Positions 21,313 to 29,648 of a stretch of DNA of 64,000 nt are shown piece after piece. The position numbers and the translations under genes were made by a program. How positions within the stretch are numbered: the stretch's first letter is position 1; every line of letters starts with the position of its first letter. The DNA lies in assembly GCF_044377145.1 (NCBI RefSeq), contig NZ_JBILJQ010000021.1, positions 1-64,000 of the forward strand, in the 5' to 3' direction. The notes under the pieces were generated by a model. The model saw only the letters and a list, made by a program, of their open reading frames with translations. It made no database searches and had not been told where the DNA came from. This DNA is from Aquimonas sp044377145. GTDB lineage: Bacteria > Pseudomonadota > Gammaproteobacteria > Xanthomonadales > Xanthomonadaceae.

Positions 21313-23400
21313 ATGGATCTTGCCACCCTGATTCCCGTGTTCATTGGCATCGGCCTTGTTGTTCTGGCCCTGATCGTCATTTTCGCCTTGTTCAAATCCT
21401 TCTACATCAAGGTGCCGCAGGGCACCGCGCTGATCGTCAACGACCTGTCGTCGACGCCCAAGGTGCATTTCACCGGTGCCTTGGTCTACCCGATCATCTA
21501 CAAGAAAGAGTTCATGCGGATCTCGCTGATCACGCTTGAAGTCGATCGCCGCGGCAAGGACGGGTTGATCTGTCGCGACAACATGCGCGCTGACATCACC
21601 GTGGCCTTCTATCTGCGTGTGAACGAAACCCAGCAGGACGTGCTGAAGGTCGCCAAGGCCATCGGCGTGGATCGCGCGTCCGACAAGGTGGCGGTGAACG
21701 AGCTGTTCAACGCCAAGTTCTCCGAGGCGCTGAAGACGGTCGGCAAGCAGATCGACTTCGTCAAACTGTTTGAGAATCGGCAGGATTTCCGCGACCGCAT
21801 CGTCGAGGTGATCGGCAACGATCTGAACGGCTATGTGCTTGAAGACGTCGCCATCGACTACCTGGAGCAGACGCCCAAGCACTCGCTGGACCCGAGCAAT
21901 ATTCTCGACGCCGAAGGCATCCGCAAGATCACCGAATTGACCGCTGCGCAGAACGTGATCACCAACGAGCTGGAGCGCAACGAAGAGCTGGCGATCACCA
22001 AGAAAAATGTCGAAACCAAGGAAGCCCTGCTGGCGCTCGCGCGGCAGCAGGCCGATGCCGAGGCGCGGCAGTCGCGCGAGATCGCGACCATCCAGGCGCG
22101 CGAGCAGGCCGAGACTCTGAAGGTGCAGGAAGAGGAGCGGCTGAAGTCGGAGACCGCGCGCCTGAGCTCGCAGGAACAGATCGATATCCGCGATCAGAAC
22201 CGCATGCGCGAAGTCGAAGTCGCCGAGCAGAACCGCCAGCGCGCGGTGATCATCGAGAAGGAAAAAGTCGAGCGTGCGCGGGCGCTGGAAGTGGTGTCGC
22301 GTGAGCGCGAAGTTGAACTGCAGCGGATCGAGAAGGAGAAGGCGCTGGAAGAGCAGCGCACCCTGATAGCCAACGTGATTCGCGAGCGGATCGCGGTCGA
22401 GAAGACGGTCGCGCAGGAAGAGGAGCGCATCAAGGAAGTGCGCGAGATCTCCAGCGCCGAGCGCTCCAAGCAGGTCGCGATTCTGGACGCCCAGGCGCGC
22501 GCCGAAGAAGAGCTGGTCAAGCAGGTGAAGCAGGCCGAAGCCGACGAGAGCAAGGCCAAGCACAAGGCCATCGAGATCACCACGCTCGCGCAGGCCGAGC
22601 TGGAAGCGGCCGGCAAGCAGTCCGAAGGCAAGCGCAAGATGGCCGAGGGCATCGAGGCCGAGCGCGCAGCACCGGGCCTCGCCGATGCGCGGGTGCGTGA
22701 GGTCAATGCTGCAGCGATGGAGAAGGAAGGCCTGGCCGAGGCGCGCGTGGTGGCCGAGAAGCTCGGTGCCGAGGCGCGCGGCGAGCAGGAGAAGGGCTTG
22801 GCGCAGGCGCGAGTTGTCGAGGCGCATGCGGAGGCCAAACAGAAGGAAGGCCTGGCCGAGGCCAAGGTGCTGGAAGAGAAACTCGGCGCGCAGGCGCGCG
22901 GTGAAGAGCAGCTGGGCGGCGCCAAGGCGGTAGCCACGCGCGAGATCGGCCTGTCCGAAGCCGAGGTGCTGCTGCGTCGCTACGAGTCCGAAGCCGAGGG
23001 CCTGGTGAAGAAGTTCGATGCGCTCGCCGGCCTGTCGGATTCGGCACGTGCGCACGAAGAGTTCCGCATGCAGCTGGAGAAGAATTTCGAGCAGGCGATG
23101 GCGGCGATCGAGGCCAACAAGTCGATCGCTCGCGAGCAGGCCGACGTGCTGGCGGCGGCGCTTTCGAAAGCGAAGGTCGATATCGTCGGCGGCGGCGGCG
23201 AGTTCTTCGAGACCTTCGCCAAGGCCTTGTCAGTCGGCAAGGCGATCGAGGGCGCGGTCGGCAAGAGCCCGGTGGTGCAGGAGGTGTTGTCGAAGTTTCT
23301 GGGTGTGGGAGCACCGGTAGCGAAGGTGGGGGCGCTGAAGGCTGCGGAAGCGGGCGCGGCGGGCGGCGATTCGGATGCAGAGAACACTGCGTCAGCGTGA
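21313..23400 (+). CDS. yqiK: Flotillin-family membrane scaffold (YqiK-like)
   Basis: 695 residues, with an AAAGGG ribosome site. An N-terminal transmembrane helix (about 8-28) is followed by the SPFH/band-7 domain (about 30-210; FYIKVPQGTALIVND, then DVAIDYLEQTP). Next is a very long Glu/Ala-rich coiled coil (about 215-530) and a C-terminal Gly/Ala segment. Within the coiled coil, units of about 20-30 residues recur (EKEGLAEARVVAEKLGAEAR and KEGLAEAKVLEEKLGAQAR). Flotillins oligomerise at the inner membrane and organise detergent-resistant domains. The co-directional YqiJ-like gene upstream and the ATPase gene 400 bases downstream suggest a joint machine. Confidence 0.92.
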   Translation: MDLATLIPVFIGIGLVVLALIVIFALFKSFYIKVPQGTALIVNDLSSTPKVHFTGALVYPIIYKKEFMRISLITLEVDRRGKDGLICRDNMRADITVAFYLRVNETQQDVLKVAKAIGVDRASDKVAVNELFNAKFSEALKTVGKQIDFVKLFENRQDFRDRIVEVIGNDLNGYVLEDVAIDYLEQTPKHSLDPSNILDAEGIRKITELTAAQNVITNELERNEELAITKKNVETKEALLALARQQADAEARQSREIATIQAREQAETLKVQEEERLKSETARLSSQEQIDIRDQNRMREVEVAEQNRQRAVIIEKEKVERARALEVVSREREVELQRIEKEKALEEQRTLIANVIRERIAVEKTVAQEEERIKEVREISSAERSKQVAILDAQARAEEELVKQVKQAEADESKAKHKAIEITTLAQAELEAAGKQSEGKRKMAEGIEAERAAPGLADARVREVNAAAMEKEGLAEARVVAEKLGAEARGEQEKGLAQARVVEAHAEAKQKEGLAEAKVLEEKLGAQARGEEQLGGAKAVATREIGLSEAEVLLRRYESEAEGLVKKFDALAGLSDSARAHEEFRMQLEKNFEQAMAAIEANKSIAREQADVLAAALSKAKVDIVGGGGEFFETFAKALSVGKAIEGAVGKSPVVQEVLSKFLGVGAPVAKVGALKAAEAGAAGGDSDAENTASA

Positions 23401-23477
23401 TTGAGATCTGCAGGCGCTGGCGAGCAGAACCTGTGTCCTGCCGGCAGCCCTGCAAACGTCCAACGCCTCAGGCAGAG

Positions 23478-23712
23478 CCCCTCTCCCCGTGGGAAGCGGT
23501 TCGGGGTCGCCAATCGGCTGCCGGTGGCAGCCGATGACCACGAGAGCCCGAGCGAAGCGAAGGTAAGGTTGGGGAGAGGGTCCGGTGTTCGCGCGGCGTT
23601 TCGCTTTCCAGCTGCATTCCTTGCTCCGGCAGCGGCAGCCAGGCCGTTACGATGCGTAGGCATCGGCATCGCCGAACCCTCTCCCCCGACCCCTCTCCCA
23701 CGGGGAGAGGGG
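23478..23712. repeat. Intergenic hairpin mosaic (REP-like)
   Basis: This lies in the 400-base gap between flotillin and ATPase genes. It contains a 10-bp perfect stem ATCGGCTGCC / GGCAGCCGAT (23513-23535) and another CCCCTCTCCC / GGGAGAGGGG (23690-23712). Further copies of the CCCTCTCCCC theme occur in both orientations (23478-23487, 23573-23580, 23677-23686). Such CCCTCTCC-based intergenic elements are common in several proteobacterial genomes. It may act on mRNA stability between the two genes. Confidence 0.7.
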
Positions 23713-23800
23713 AGAACAGCGAGCCTCGCTGGATGCAGGCTCGCCATCGCCATCTCTCCCGCCGCGTACTTGCCGATGCGGCGCATCCCCAGGCCATCTC

Positions 23801-26800
23801 ATGACCACACCCGAATCCCTGGTAGATCAAGCCGTCGCCGAAGGCGGCGCTTACGAAGTTCTGCGTGCCCGCTTGCTAGAACAGGGCGGGCGGCTGCGCG
23901 GTCTGGCCGAGGGTCTGAATCAGCAGCGGCTGGCCGAGTTCGGCAGCAGCCAGATGAGCGTGGTCGGGCGGCTGCGCGTGCGCACCGAGCACAACGCGGT
24001 GGCGCGCGACATCGTTCGGGTCGGCGAGCATCTGCTGTTCGGCTACAACGTCTTCCTCGGCCTGAAGCGCGACACCCAGATCGGCGATGTGTTCTCGCTG
24101 TATCGGCTGATCGAAGGCGAGGCCGGCTATGACGTCGAGCCAGTCGACATCGCCGCGAGTTTTCTCGGCGCCGGCAGCTTCGCGCAGGATTTCCGCGAGC
24201 TCTACGCCTACTACAAGAACACCCGCCTGCTGCAGCTGGTCAGTCGCGATGGGCTGCTGCTGGCCAGCTTCCAGATCGGCGAGCGTCTGAGCGATGTGCG
24301 CGTGTTCCGCTGGAGCGTGTCGCCCCAGGGCGAAGTGCGCTACATCGACAACCGCGGCGAGCGCGACATCGCGCTGCCGCCTGCGTTTGATTTCGAGTGG
24401 ACACGCGCCGGCCGCGAGCACGCCGTCGAGGGGCGTTTCCCGCATCTGAATATCCTCGACACCGTGTTCGTCGAAACCATCGGCGGCGACCTGACCGTCA
24501 AGATCGAGAACAATACCGAGGACGGGCTCGGCATCTACCGCGAGCCCGTCGATGACGCGACCCAGTCGCTGGACGATGCCAAGGTCGACTTCGCCCGGCT
24601 CGGCGACATCATCCTGCTGCGGATCCAGCCCTACCGCGAAGAGACCGTGCGCTATCTCGCCTACAGCGTGATTGCGCGCAAGGTGCTGCGCATCGACGCG
24701 CTCGGACAAAGCTGCGTGCAGCTGTCGGAAGACCACGGCATCGTCTATCCCGGCGGCTATCTGCTGCAGAACGGCGAGCACCGCGCGTTCGAACGCAGCA
24801 TGGCCGGGATGCGCTTCAAGCGCATGATCCGCTCGCCCAACGGCGAGGATGTGCTCTACGTTTTCTACCATCCCGAGGCCGGCAGCATCGGCCTGTTCAA
24901 CTACAACTTGATCGAACGCAAGCTGCAGACGCCGCTGTTCGGCCACGGCTATGCGCGGCTGGAAGACGGCCGGGTGGTGGTGTTCTCAAGCGACAGCCCC
25001 GAGCCGACCCGCGTGCACCCGATGCAGGTCTGGCAGACGCCGTTCTTCAGCGATGAGTTCGCGGCGGCCAAACCGCCGGCGGCGAGCTTCATGGGCCGGA
25101 TCGGCAATGCCGAACTGGTACGCGGCATCTCCGATCTGTTCTCGCTGGTGCGCGAGATCGACAGCGAGGAAGTGTCGACCGCGCGCTACAGCCTGCTCAG
25201 CCAATCGACGCGGCGCTTGTTCGATCTGCACCACTGGCTGGACACGCCGGAATGCGCCGAGGTCGCGCCGCTGCTGCGTGAGGTCGCAGCGACCAGCGAA
25301 TCGGTGCTGGACGAGTTCGAGAAGGTCGAGAGCATTCGCGCCACCAGCGAGCGCAGCCTGCGCGAGGCGCGCAGCGCGCAAACCGAGCTGCTGGCGCGGG
25401 CGCGGCCGGATCGCTGCGAGTCAGTGAATGATTTCGTGCTGGGGCTGTCTGGCCTGACCGCACAGCGCGGTCGCCTGCTCAGCCTGCGCGAAGCCCGCTA
25501 CATGGACGTGGCAGCGGTCGATGCGCTCGAAGCCGCGGTGGTCAGCGCGCATGCGGCGCTGGCCAGTGCGACCGGCGCGTTTCTGGCCACGCCGGTGGCG
25601 CTGAAGCCGCTGGATGAGCGACTGAAGAAACTCGACGACGAGGCCAGCAAGGCGCAGGGCGTGGCTGCGCTGAAGGCGCCGCTGGAGGGATTGGCCCAGC
25701 TGTCGCTGGACCTCGATCTGCTGTCGAACCTGCTATCGGGCCTGCCGATCGATGATGCCGCGCAGCGCACCCAGGTCGTCGAGACGATCTCGGAGCTGTA
25801 TGCGCGACTGAACCAGTCGCGTGCGCGTGCCGATCAGCGCCGCCGCGGCCTCGCCTCCAGCGAAGCTGTCGCGCAGTTCGGCGCGCAGTTCACCCTGTTC
25901 GGTCAGAGCCTGACCAGCGCGCTGGGCCTCGCCACGGATCCCGAGCGCTGCGACGAGCAGCTGGCGCGGGTGCTGCTGCAGCTGGAGGAACTTGAATCGC
26001 GCTTCGGCGAGCACGAGCAGTTTCTGCAGGACATTCTGGCCAAGCGCGAGGAAGTGCTCGAAGCCTTCGAGAGCCATCGCCAGGCCCTGCTCGATGCACG
26101 CCAGCGCCGCGCCCAGGGCGTGCACGAAGCGGCCCTGCGCATTCTCGAAGGCCTGCACCGGCGCACCGACCGGCTCGGCAGCCCGGATGAACTGCAGGCG
26201 TTCTTCGCGGGCGATGCGCTGATCCTCAAACTGCGCGAGCTTGTCGGGCATTTGCGCGAGCTGCGCGACAGCGTCAAGGCCGACGACATCGAGGCGCGCC
26301 TGAAGGCCGCGCGCGATCAGGCCCTGCGCGGGCAGCGTGACCGCAATGAACTGTTCGAGGATGGCGGCAACACGATCAAGCTGGGCCCGCGCCACCGTTT
26401 CAGCGTCAACACGCAGGAGCTCGACCTGACCCTGCTGCCGCGCGACGGGCGGCTGAATCTGCATCTCACCGGCACCGAGTATTTCGAGCCGGTCGACGAT
26501 GCCGAGCTCGATGCGCTGCGCGGCTTCGCCGAGTACGCGTTGGAGTCCGAGTCTGCGGCGCTATACCGCGGCGAATACCTGGCGGCCAGCGTGCTGGCGG
26601 CGGCCGAGGCCGGTAGCGATGGCTTCCAGCTCGACGCACTGCAGTTGGCCACCCAGGATATCGACGCGCTGACCCGGCAGATTCGCGATTACGCGGGGCC
26701 GCGCTATCGCGACGGCTACGAGAAGGGCATCCACGACAGCGATGCGGCGCGGATTCTGGCCGCGTGGTTGCCCAAGCGGCTGGCCGCCGGGCAACTGATC

Positions 26801-29008
26801 CATGCGCCGGCACCGCGCGCGCTGGCTGCTCTGGCCTGGGCGGCTCAGGTCGATTCGGAAGCCGGCAAGCTGTGGCCGCTGCGCGCCCGGCAGGCGCGGC
26901 AGCTGCGTGAGGTGTTGGGGCAGGGCACGGCGATGGCCTTGCTCGCCTCTGAAGTCGAAGCCGAAGTCGAGCGCTTTCGCGGCAAGGCCGGGATCGATTT
27001 GCCGGCGGAGATGAGCGCTGCGGCCGCGCGCTATCTGGTGGAAGTGCTGGGCGAGGAGCACCCGCAGTTCGTGTTCAGCGCGGCCGCGCGGTTGTTGAGC
27101 CAAGCGCTGAAGTCGCGGTTGGCCAGCGGCCATCGCTGGGAGGACCTGCAGCTGGCGGCGACTGAACTCTCGGCCCGCCCCGGCGTGGCGCTGGCCCTGT
27201 ATCGGCAGTGGTTCGATGCGCTGTGCCTTGTGCCTGAGTTCGCGTCGCTGGCCGAGCACGCGATCGAGGCCGCTTGCCTGCAGCTGAGCGAATCGCGGCT
27301 GTCGCATCGGATCAGCGAGGCTGAACTTGGCGCGACGGTGACTGGGCTGCTCGGTCAGCACGCGCGGGTTCGCGAGGGCAGCCTGAGCTTCCGCGTCGAT
27401 GAGTTCGAGCAGCGCCTGCGCCAGCATCAGCACGGACATCTGCCGGGTTTGCGTCAGTACCAGGCGCGTCGGCATGCCTTGATCGAAAGCGGCCGCGCGC
27501 GCCTGCGGCTGCAGGAGTTCAAGCCCAAGCCGCTATCGGCCTTTGTGCGCAACAAGCTCATCAGCGAAGTCTATCTGCCGATCATCGGCGACAACCTGGC
27601 CAAGCAGATGGGCACGGTCGGCGAGAGCAAGCGCTCGGACCTGATGGGCCTGCTGATGCTGATCAGCCCGCCCGGCTACGGCAAGACCACGCTGATGGAA
27701 TACGTGGCGCATGCGCTGGGTCTGATTTTCATGAAGATCAACGGGCCCTCTCTTGGGCACGAAGTGCGCTCGCTCGATCCGACCCAGGCACCGGATGCCG
27801 GCGCGCGGCAGGAGCTGGAGAAGCTCAACTTGGCGCTGGAAATGGGCAACAACGTGATGCTGTATGTCGATGACATCCAGCACACCCATCCGGAGTTTCT
27901 GCAGAAGTTCATCTCGCTGTGCGACGCCACCCGCCGCATCGAGGGCGTCTGGCAGGGCCGCTCGCGCACCTACGACATGCGCGGCAAGAAGTTCTGCGTG
28001 GTGATGGCGGGCAACCCGTACACCGAGAGCGGTGAGGTGTTCAAGATCCCCGACATGCTGGCCAACCGCGCCGATGTCTACAACCTGGGCGAGGTGCTGG
28101 GCGGAAAGGAAGACGCCTTCCTGCTCAGCTATATCGAGAACTGCCTGACGGCTCAGCCCGTACTCGCGCCGCTGGCGACTCGCGATCTCAATGACCTGTA
28201 CAAGCTGGTCGAGCGCGCGCAAGGGCGCGAGTTCTCGGCGAATGCGCTGTCGCATGCCTATTCAGCGGCCGAGCTGACCGAATTGACCGGCGTGCTGAAG
28301 AACCTGCTGGCGGTGCGCGACATCGTGTATCGGGTCAACCAGGCCTACATCGCCAGCGCCGCTCAGGCCGAGGCCTATCGCACTGAGCCACCGTTCAAAC
28401 TGCAGGGCAGCTACCGCAATATGAACAAGCTGGCCGCGAAGCTGTCGGTGGCGATGAACGCGCAGGAGCTGCAGAAACTCATCGACGACCACTACCTCGG
28501 TGAGTCGCAGCTGCTCACCGGCGGCGCCGAGGAGAATCTGCTGAAGCTGGCAGAACTCCGTGGCACGCTCGATGCCACCCGCGCCGAGCGCTGGCAGGCG
28601 ATCAAGCAGGGTTTCCAGCGCAACAAGTCGCTGGGCGGCGCCGACAGCGACACCGGCACGCGGATGATTGCCCAGCTGCATGATCTGGTCGCAAGCGTGC
28701 GCGCGCTGGGTGCCCAAGCCGGCGACAGTAAGGCTGCCGTGGCGGCGCCCGAACTGATCCAGCTGCTGCAGCGCATCCTCGACGAACAGGTGCTGAACCG
28801 CACCTTCTCGCGCGACACCGCTTCAGACGCAGCGATGTGGCTGGGCGGTCTGCGCAATGCGCTGGACGTCGGCTTCAAGCCCCTGGTCGAGGCCGTGCAG
28901 GCGCGTCAGCAGGCCGGCGAGGCCGATCGCACCCAGCTCGCGGCAGTCGCTCGACAGCTCGAAGCCGTGAGCCGCAGCCTGGCAACACGCACGCCTGCGT
29001 CGAAGTGA
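23801..29008 (+). CDS. Giant AAA+ ATPase of flotillin module (DNA repair ATPase-like)
   Basis: 1735 residues. The first ~420 residues are beta-rich with repeating strand-turn units (VFRWSVSPQGEVRYIDNRGERD; MIRSPNGEDVLYVFYHPEAG) and could be a propeller. Residues ~440-1250 are helical/coiled-coil with many Glu/Arg/Leu heptads. A AAA+ core follows: Walker A GYGKTT (G1292, K1295), Walker B VMLYVDD (D1357-D1358) and sensor-1 Asn1405 in MAGNP, followed by an IPDMLANRADVYNLG block. A helical tail of ~250 residues ends the protein. No membrane helix is seen. Proteins of this size are annotated DNA repair ATPase in databases, a name I cannot support from sequence. Its location behind yqiJ-flotillin suggests an energy-using partner of the membrane scaffold. 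Confidence 0.85.
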   Translation: MTTPESLVDQAVAEGGAYEVLRARLLEQGGRLRGLAEGLNQQRLAEFGSSQMSVVGRLRVRTEHNAVARDIVRVGEHLLFGYNVFLGLKRDTQIGDVFSLYRLIEGEAGYDVEPVDIAASFLGAGSFAQDFRELYAYYKNTRLLQLVSRDGLLLASFQIGERLSDVRVFRWSVSPQGEVRYIDNRGERDIALPPAFDFEWTRAGREHAVEGRFPHLNILDTVFVETIGGDLTVKIENNTEDGLGIYREPVDDATQSLDDAKVDFARLGDIILLRIQPYREETVRYLAYSVIARKVLRIDALGQSCVQLSEDHGIVYPGGYLLQNGEHRAFERSMAGMRFKRMIRSPNGEDVLYVFYHPEAGSIGLFNYNLIERKLQTPLFGHGYARLEDGRVVVFSSDSPEPTRVHPMQVWQTPFFSDEFAAAKPPAASFMGRIGNAELVRGISDLFSLVREIDSEEVSTARYSLLSQSTRRLFDLHHWLDTPECAEVAPLLREVAATSESVLDEFEKVESIRATSERSLREARSAQTELLARARPDRCESVNDFVLGLSGLTAQRGRLLSLREARYMDVAAVDALEAAVVSAHAALASATGAFLATPVALKPLDERLKKLDDEASKAQGVAALKAPLEGLAQLSLDLDLLSNLLSGLPIDDAAQRTQVVETISELYARLNQSRARADQRRRGLASSEAVAQFGAQFTLFGQSLTSALGLATDPERCDEQLARVLLQLEELESRFGEHEQFLQDILAKREEVLEAFESHRQALLDARQRRAQGVHEAALRILEGLHRRTDRLGSPDELQAFFAGDALILKLRELVGHLRELRDSVKADDIEARLKAARDQALRGQRDRNELFEDGGNTIKLGPRHRFSVNTQELDLTLLPRDGRLNLHLTGTEYFEPVDDAELDALRGFAEYALESESAALYRGEYLAASVLAAAEAGSDGFQLDALQLATQDIDALTRQIRDYAGPRYRDGYEKGIHDSDAARILAAWLPKRLAAGQLIHAPAPRALAALAWAAQVDSEAGKLWPLRARQARQLREVLGQGTAMALLASEVEAEVERFRGKAGIDLPAEMSAAAARYLVEVLGEEHPQFVFSAAARLLSQALKSRLASGHRWEDLQLAATELSARPGVALALYRQWFDALCLVPEFASLAEHAIEAACLQLSESRLSHRISEAELGATVTGLLGQHARVREGSLSFRVDEFEQRLRQHQHGHLPGLRQYQARRHALIESGRARLRLQEFKPKPLSAFVRNKLISEVYLPIIGDNLAKQMGTVGESKRSDLMGLLMLISPPGYGKTTLMEYVAHALGLIFMKINGPSLGHEVRSLDPTQAPDAGARQELEKLNLALEMGNNVMLYVDDIQHTHPEFLQKFISLCDATRRIEGVWQGRSRTYDMRGKKFCVVMAGNPYTESGEVFKIPDMLANRADVYNLGEVLGGKEDAFLLSYIENCLTAQPVLAPLATRDLNDLYKLVERAQGREFSANALSHAYSAAELTELTGVLKNLLAVRDIVYRVNQAYIASAAQAEAYRTEPPFKLQGSYRNMNKLAAKLSVAMNAQELQKLIDDHYLGESQLLTGGAEENLLKLAELRGTLDATRAERWQAIKQGFQRNKSLGGADSDTGTRMIAQLHDLVASVRALGAQAGDSKAAVAAPELIQLLQRILDEQVLNRTFSRDTASDAAMWLGGLRNALDVGFKPLVEAVQARQQAGEADRTQLAAVARQLEAVSRSLATRTPASK

Positions 29009-29098
29009 GCGCCGGCCGCCGCTCGCTGTGCGGTGGCGGCGGCGGGTGGAGCCAAGACGAAAACCTCTTTCGTCACTGACTGAACACCTCGCAGAGCT

Positions 29099-29124
29099 GC
29101 AGAAGCTTGGCCCTGAGCTTCTGC
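29099..29124. terminator. Hairpin between convergent genes
   Basis: A 9-bp perfect stem, GCAGAAGCT (29099-29107) and AGCTTCTGC (29116-29124), with an 8-base loop, between the ATPase gene and the thioesterase gene that face each other. There is no strong T-run on either side, so termination is likely but not certain. Confidence 0.5.
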
Positions 29125-29128
29125 GCGT

Positions 29129-29527
29129 CTACTCAGTGGCGGATGCGGACAGCGTGGACAGCGGCGGCACCGCCGTCGGCTGGCCGTCCTCGTCCAGCGC
29201 GATCATTACGAAGCGCCCACTGGTGCACAGCTGACGGCTGCCGTCGCGCAGGCTCTCGGTGTGCAGTTCGACGTTCACTTGCATCGAGGTGCGGCCGACT
29301 TCAACCACCCAGGACAGCACTTCCACCAGCTGCCCCTGTCGCACCGGCACGCGGAAGTCGACCTGCTCGGAGCGCGCGGTGACGACGGTGCGGCGGGCGT
29401 GGCGCGAGGCGGCGATGAAGGCGGCTTTGTCCATCCAGGCCAAAGCCTGGCCGCCGAACAGGGTGCCGAGGTGATTGGTGTGGTCGGGGAAGACGATCTC
29501 CAGCAGTCGGGTGCAGTTCGAGCTCAT
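29129..29527 (-). CDS. Acyl-CoA thioesterase (hotdog fold, YciA/BACH type)
   Basis: 132 residues from the ATG at 29527 (MSSNCTRLLEIVFPDHTNHLG). Longer frames upstream are Cys/Arg-rich nonsense. The hotdog signature is clear: NHLGTLFGGQALAWMDKAAFIAASRHAR with the helix Asp, then VDFRVPVRQGQLVEVLSWV and VGRTSMQVNVEL. This family hydrolyses acyl-CoA to free acid and CoA in the cytoplasm, with broad chain preference, and usually acts as a hexamer. It stands alone. The promoter must lie in the short gap shared with the divergent diguanylate cyclase gene. Confidence 0.9.
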   Translation of the reverse strand: MSSNCTRLLEIVFPDHTNHLGTLFGGQALAWMDKAAFIAASRHARRTVVTARSEQVDFRVPVRQGQLVEVLSWVVEVGRTSMQVNVELHTESLRDGSRQLCTSGRFVMIALDEDGQPTAVPPLSTLSASATE

Positions 29528-29648
29528 TTGGTGGGGCGTTGATCCAAGAAGGGGCGGGCAGTGTGCCTGCACACAGCGTTCGCGCGCGGAACACTGCTTG
29601 CATGCCAATGTCCGCCGCGGCGCTTGCCGTGAATGGAAACAGGCGTAC

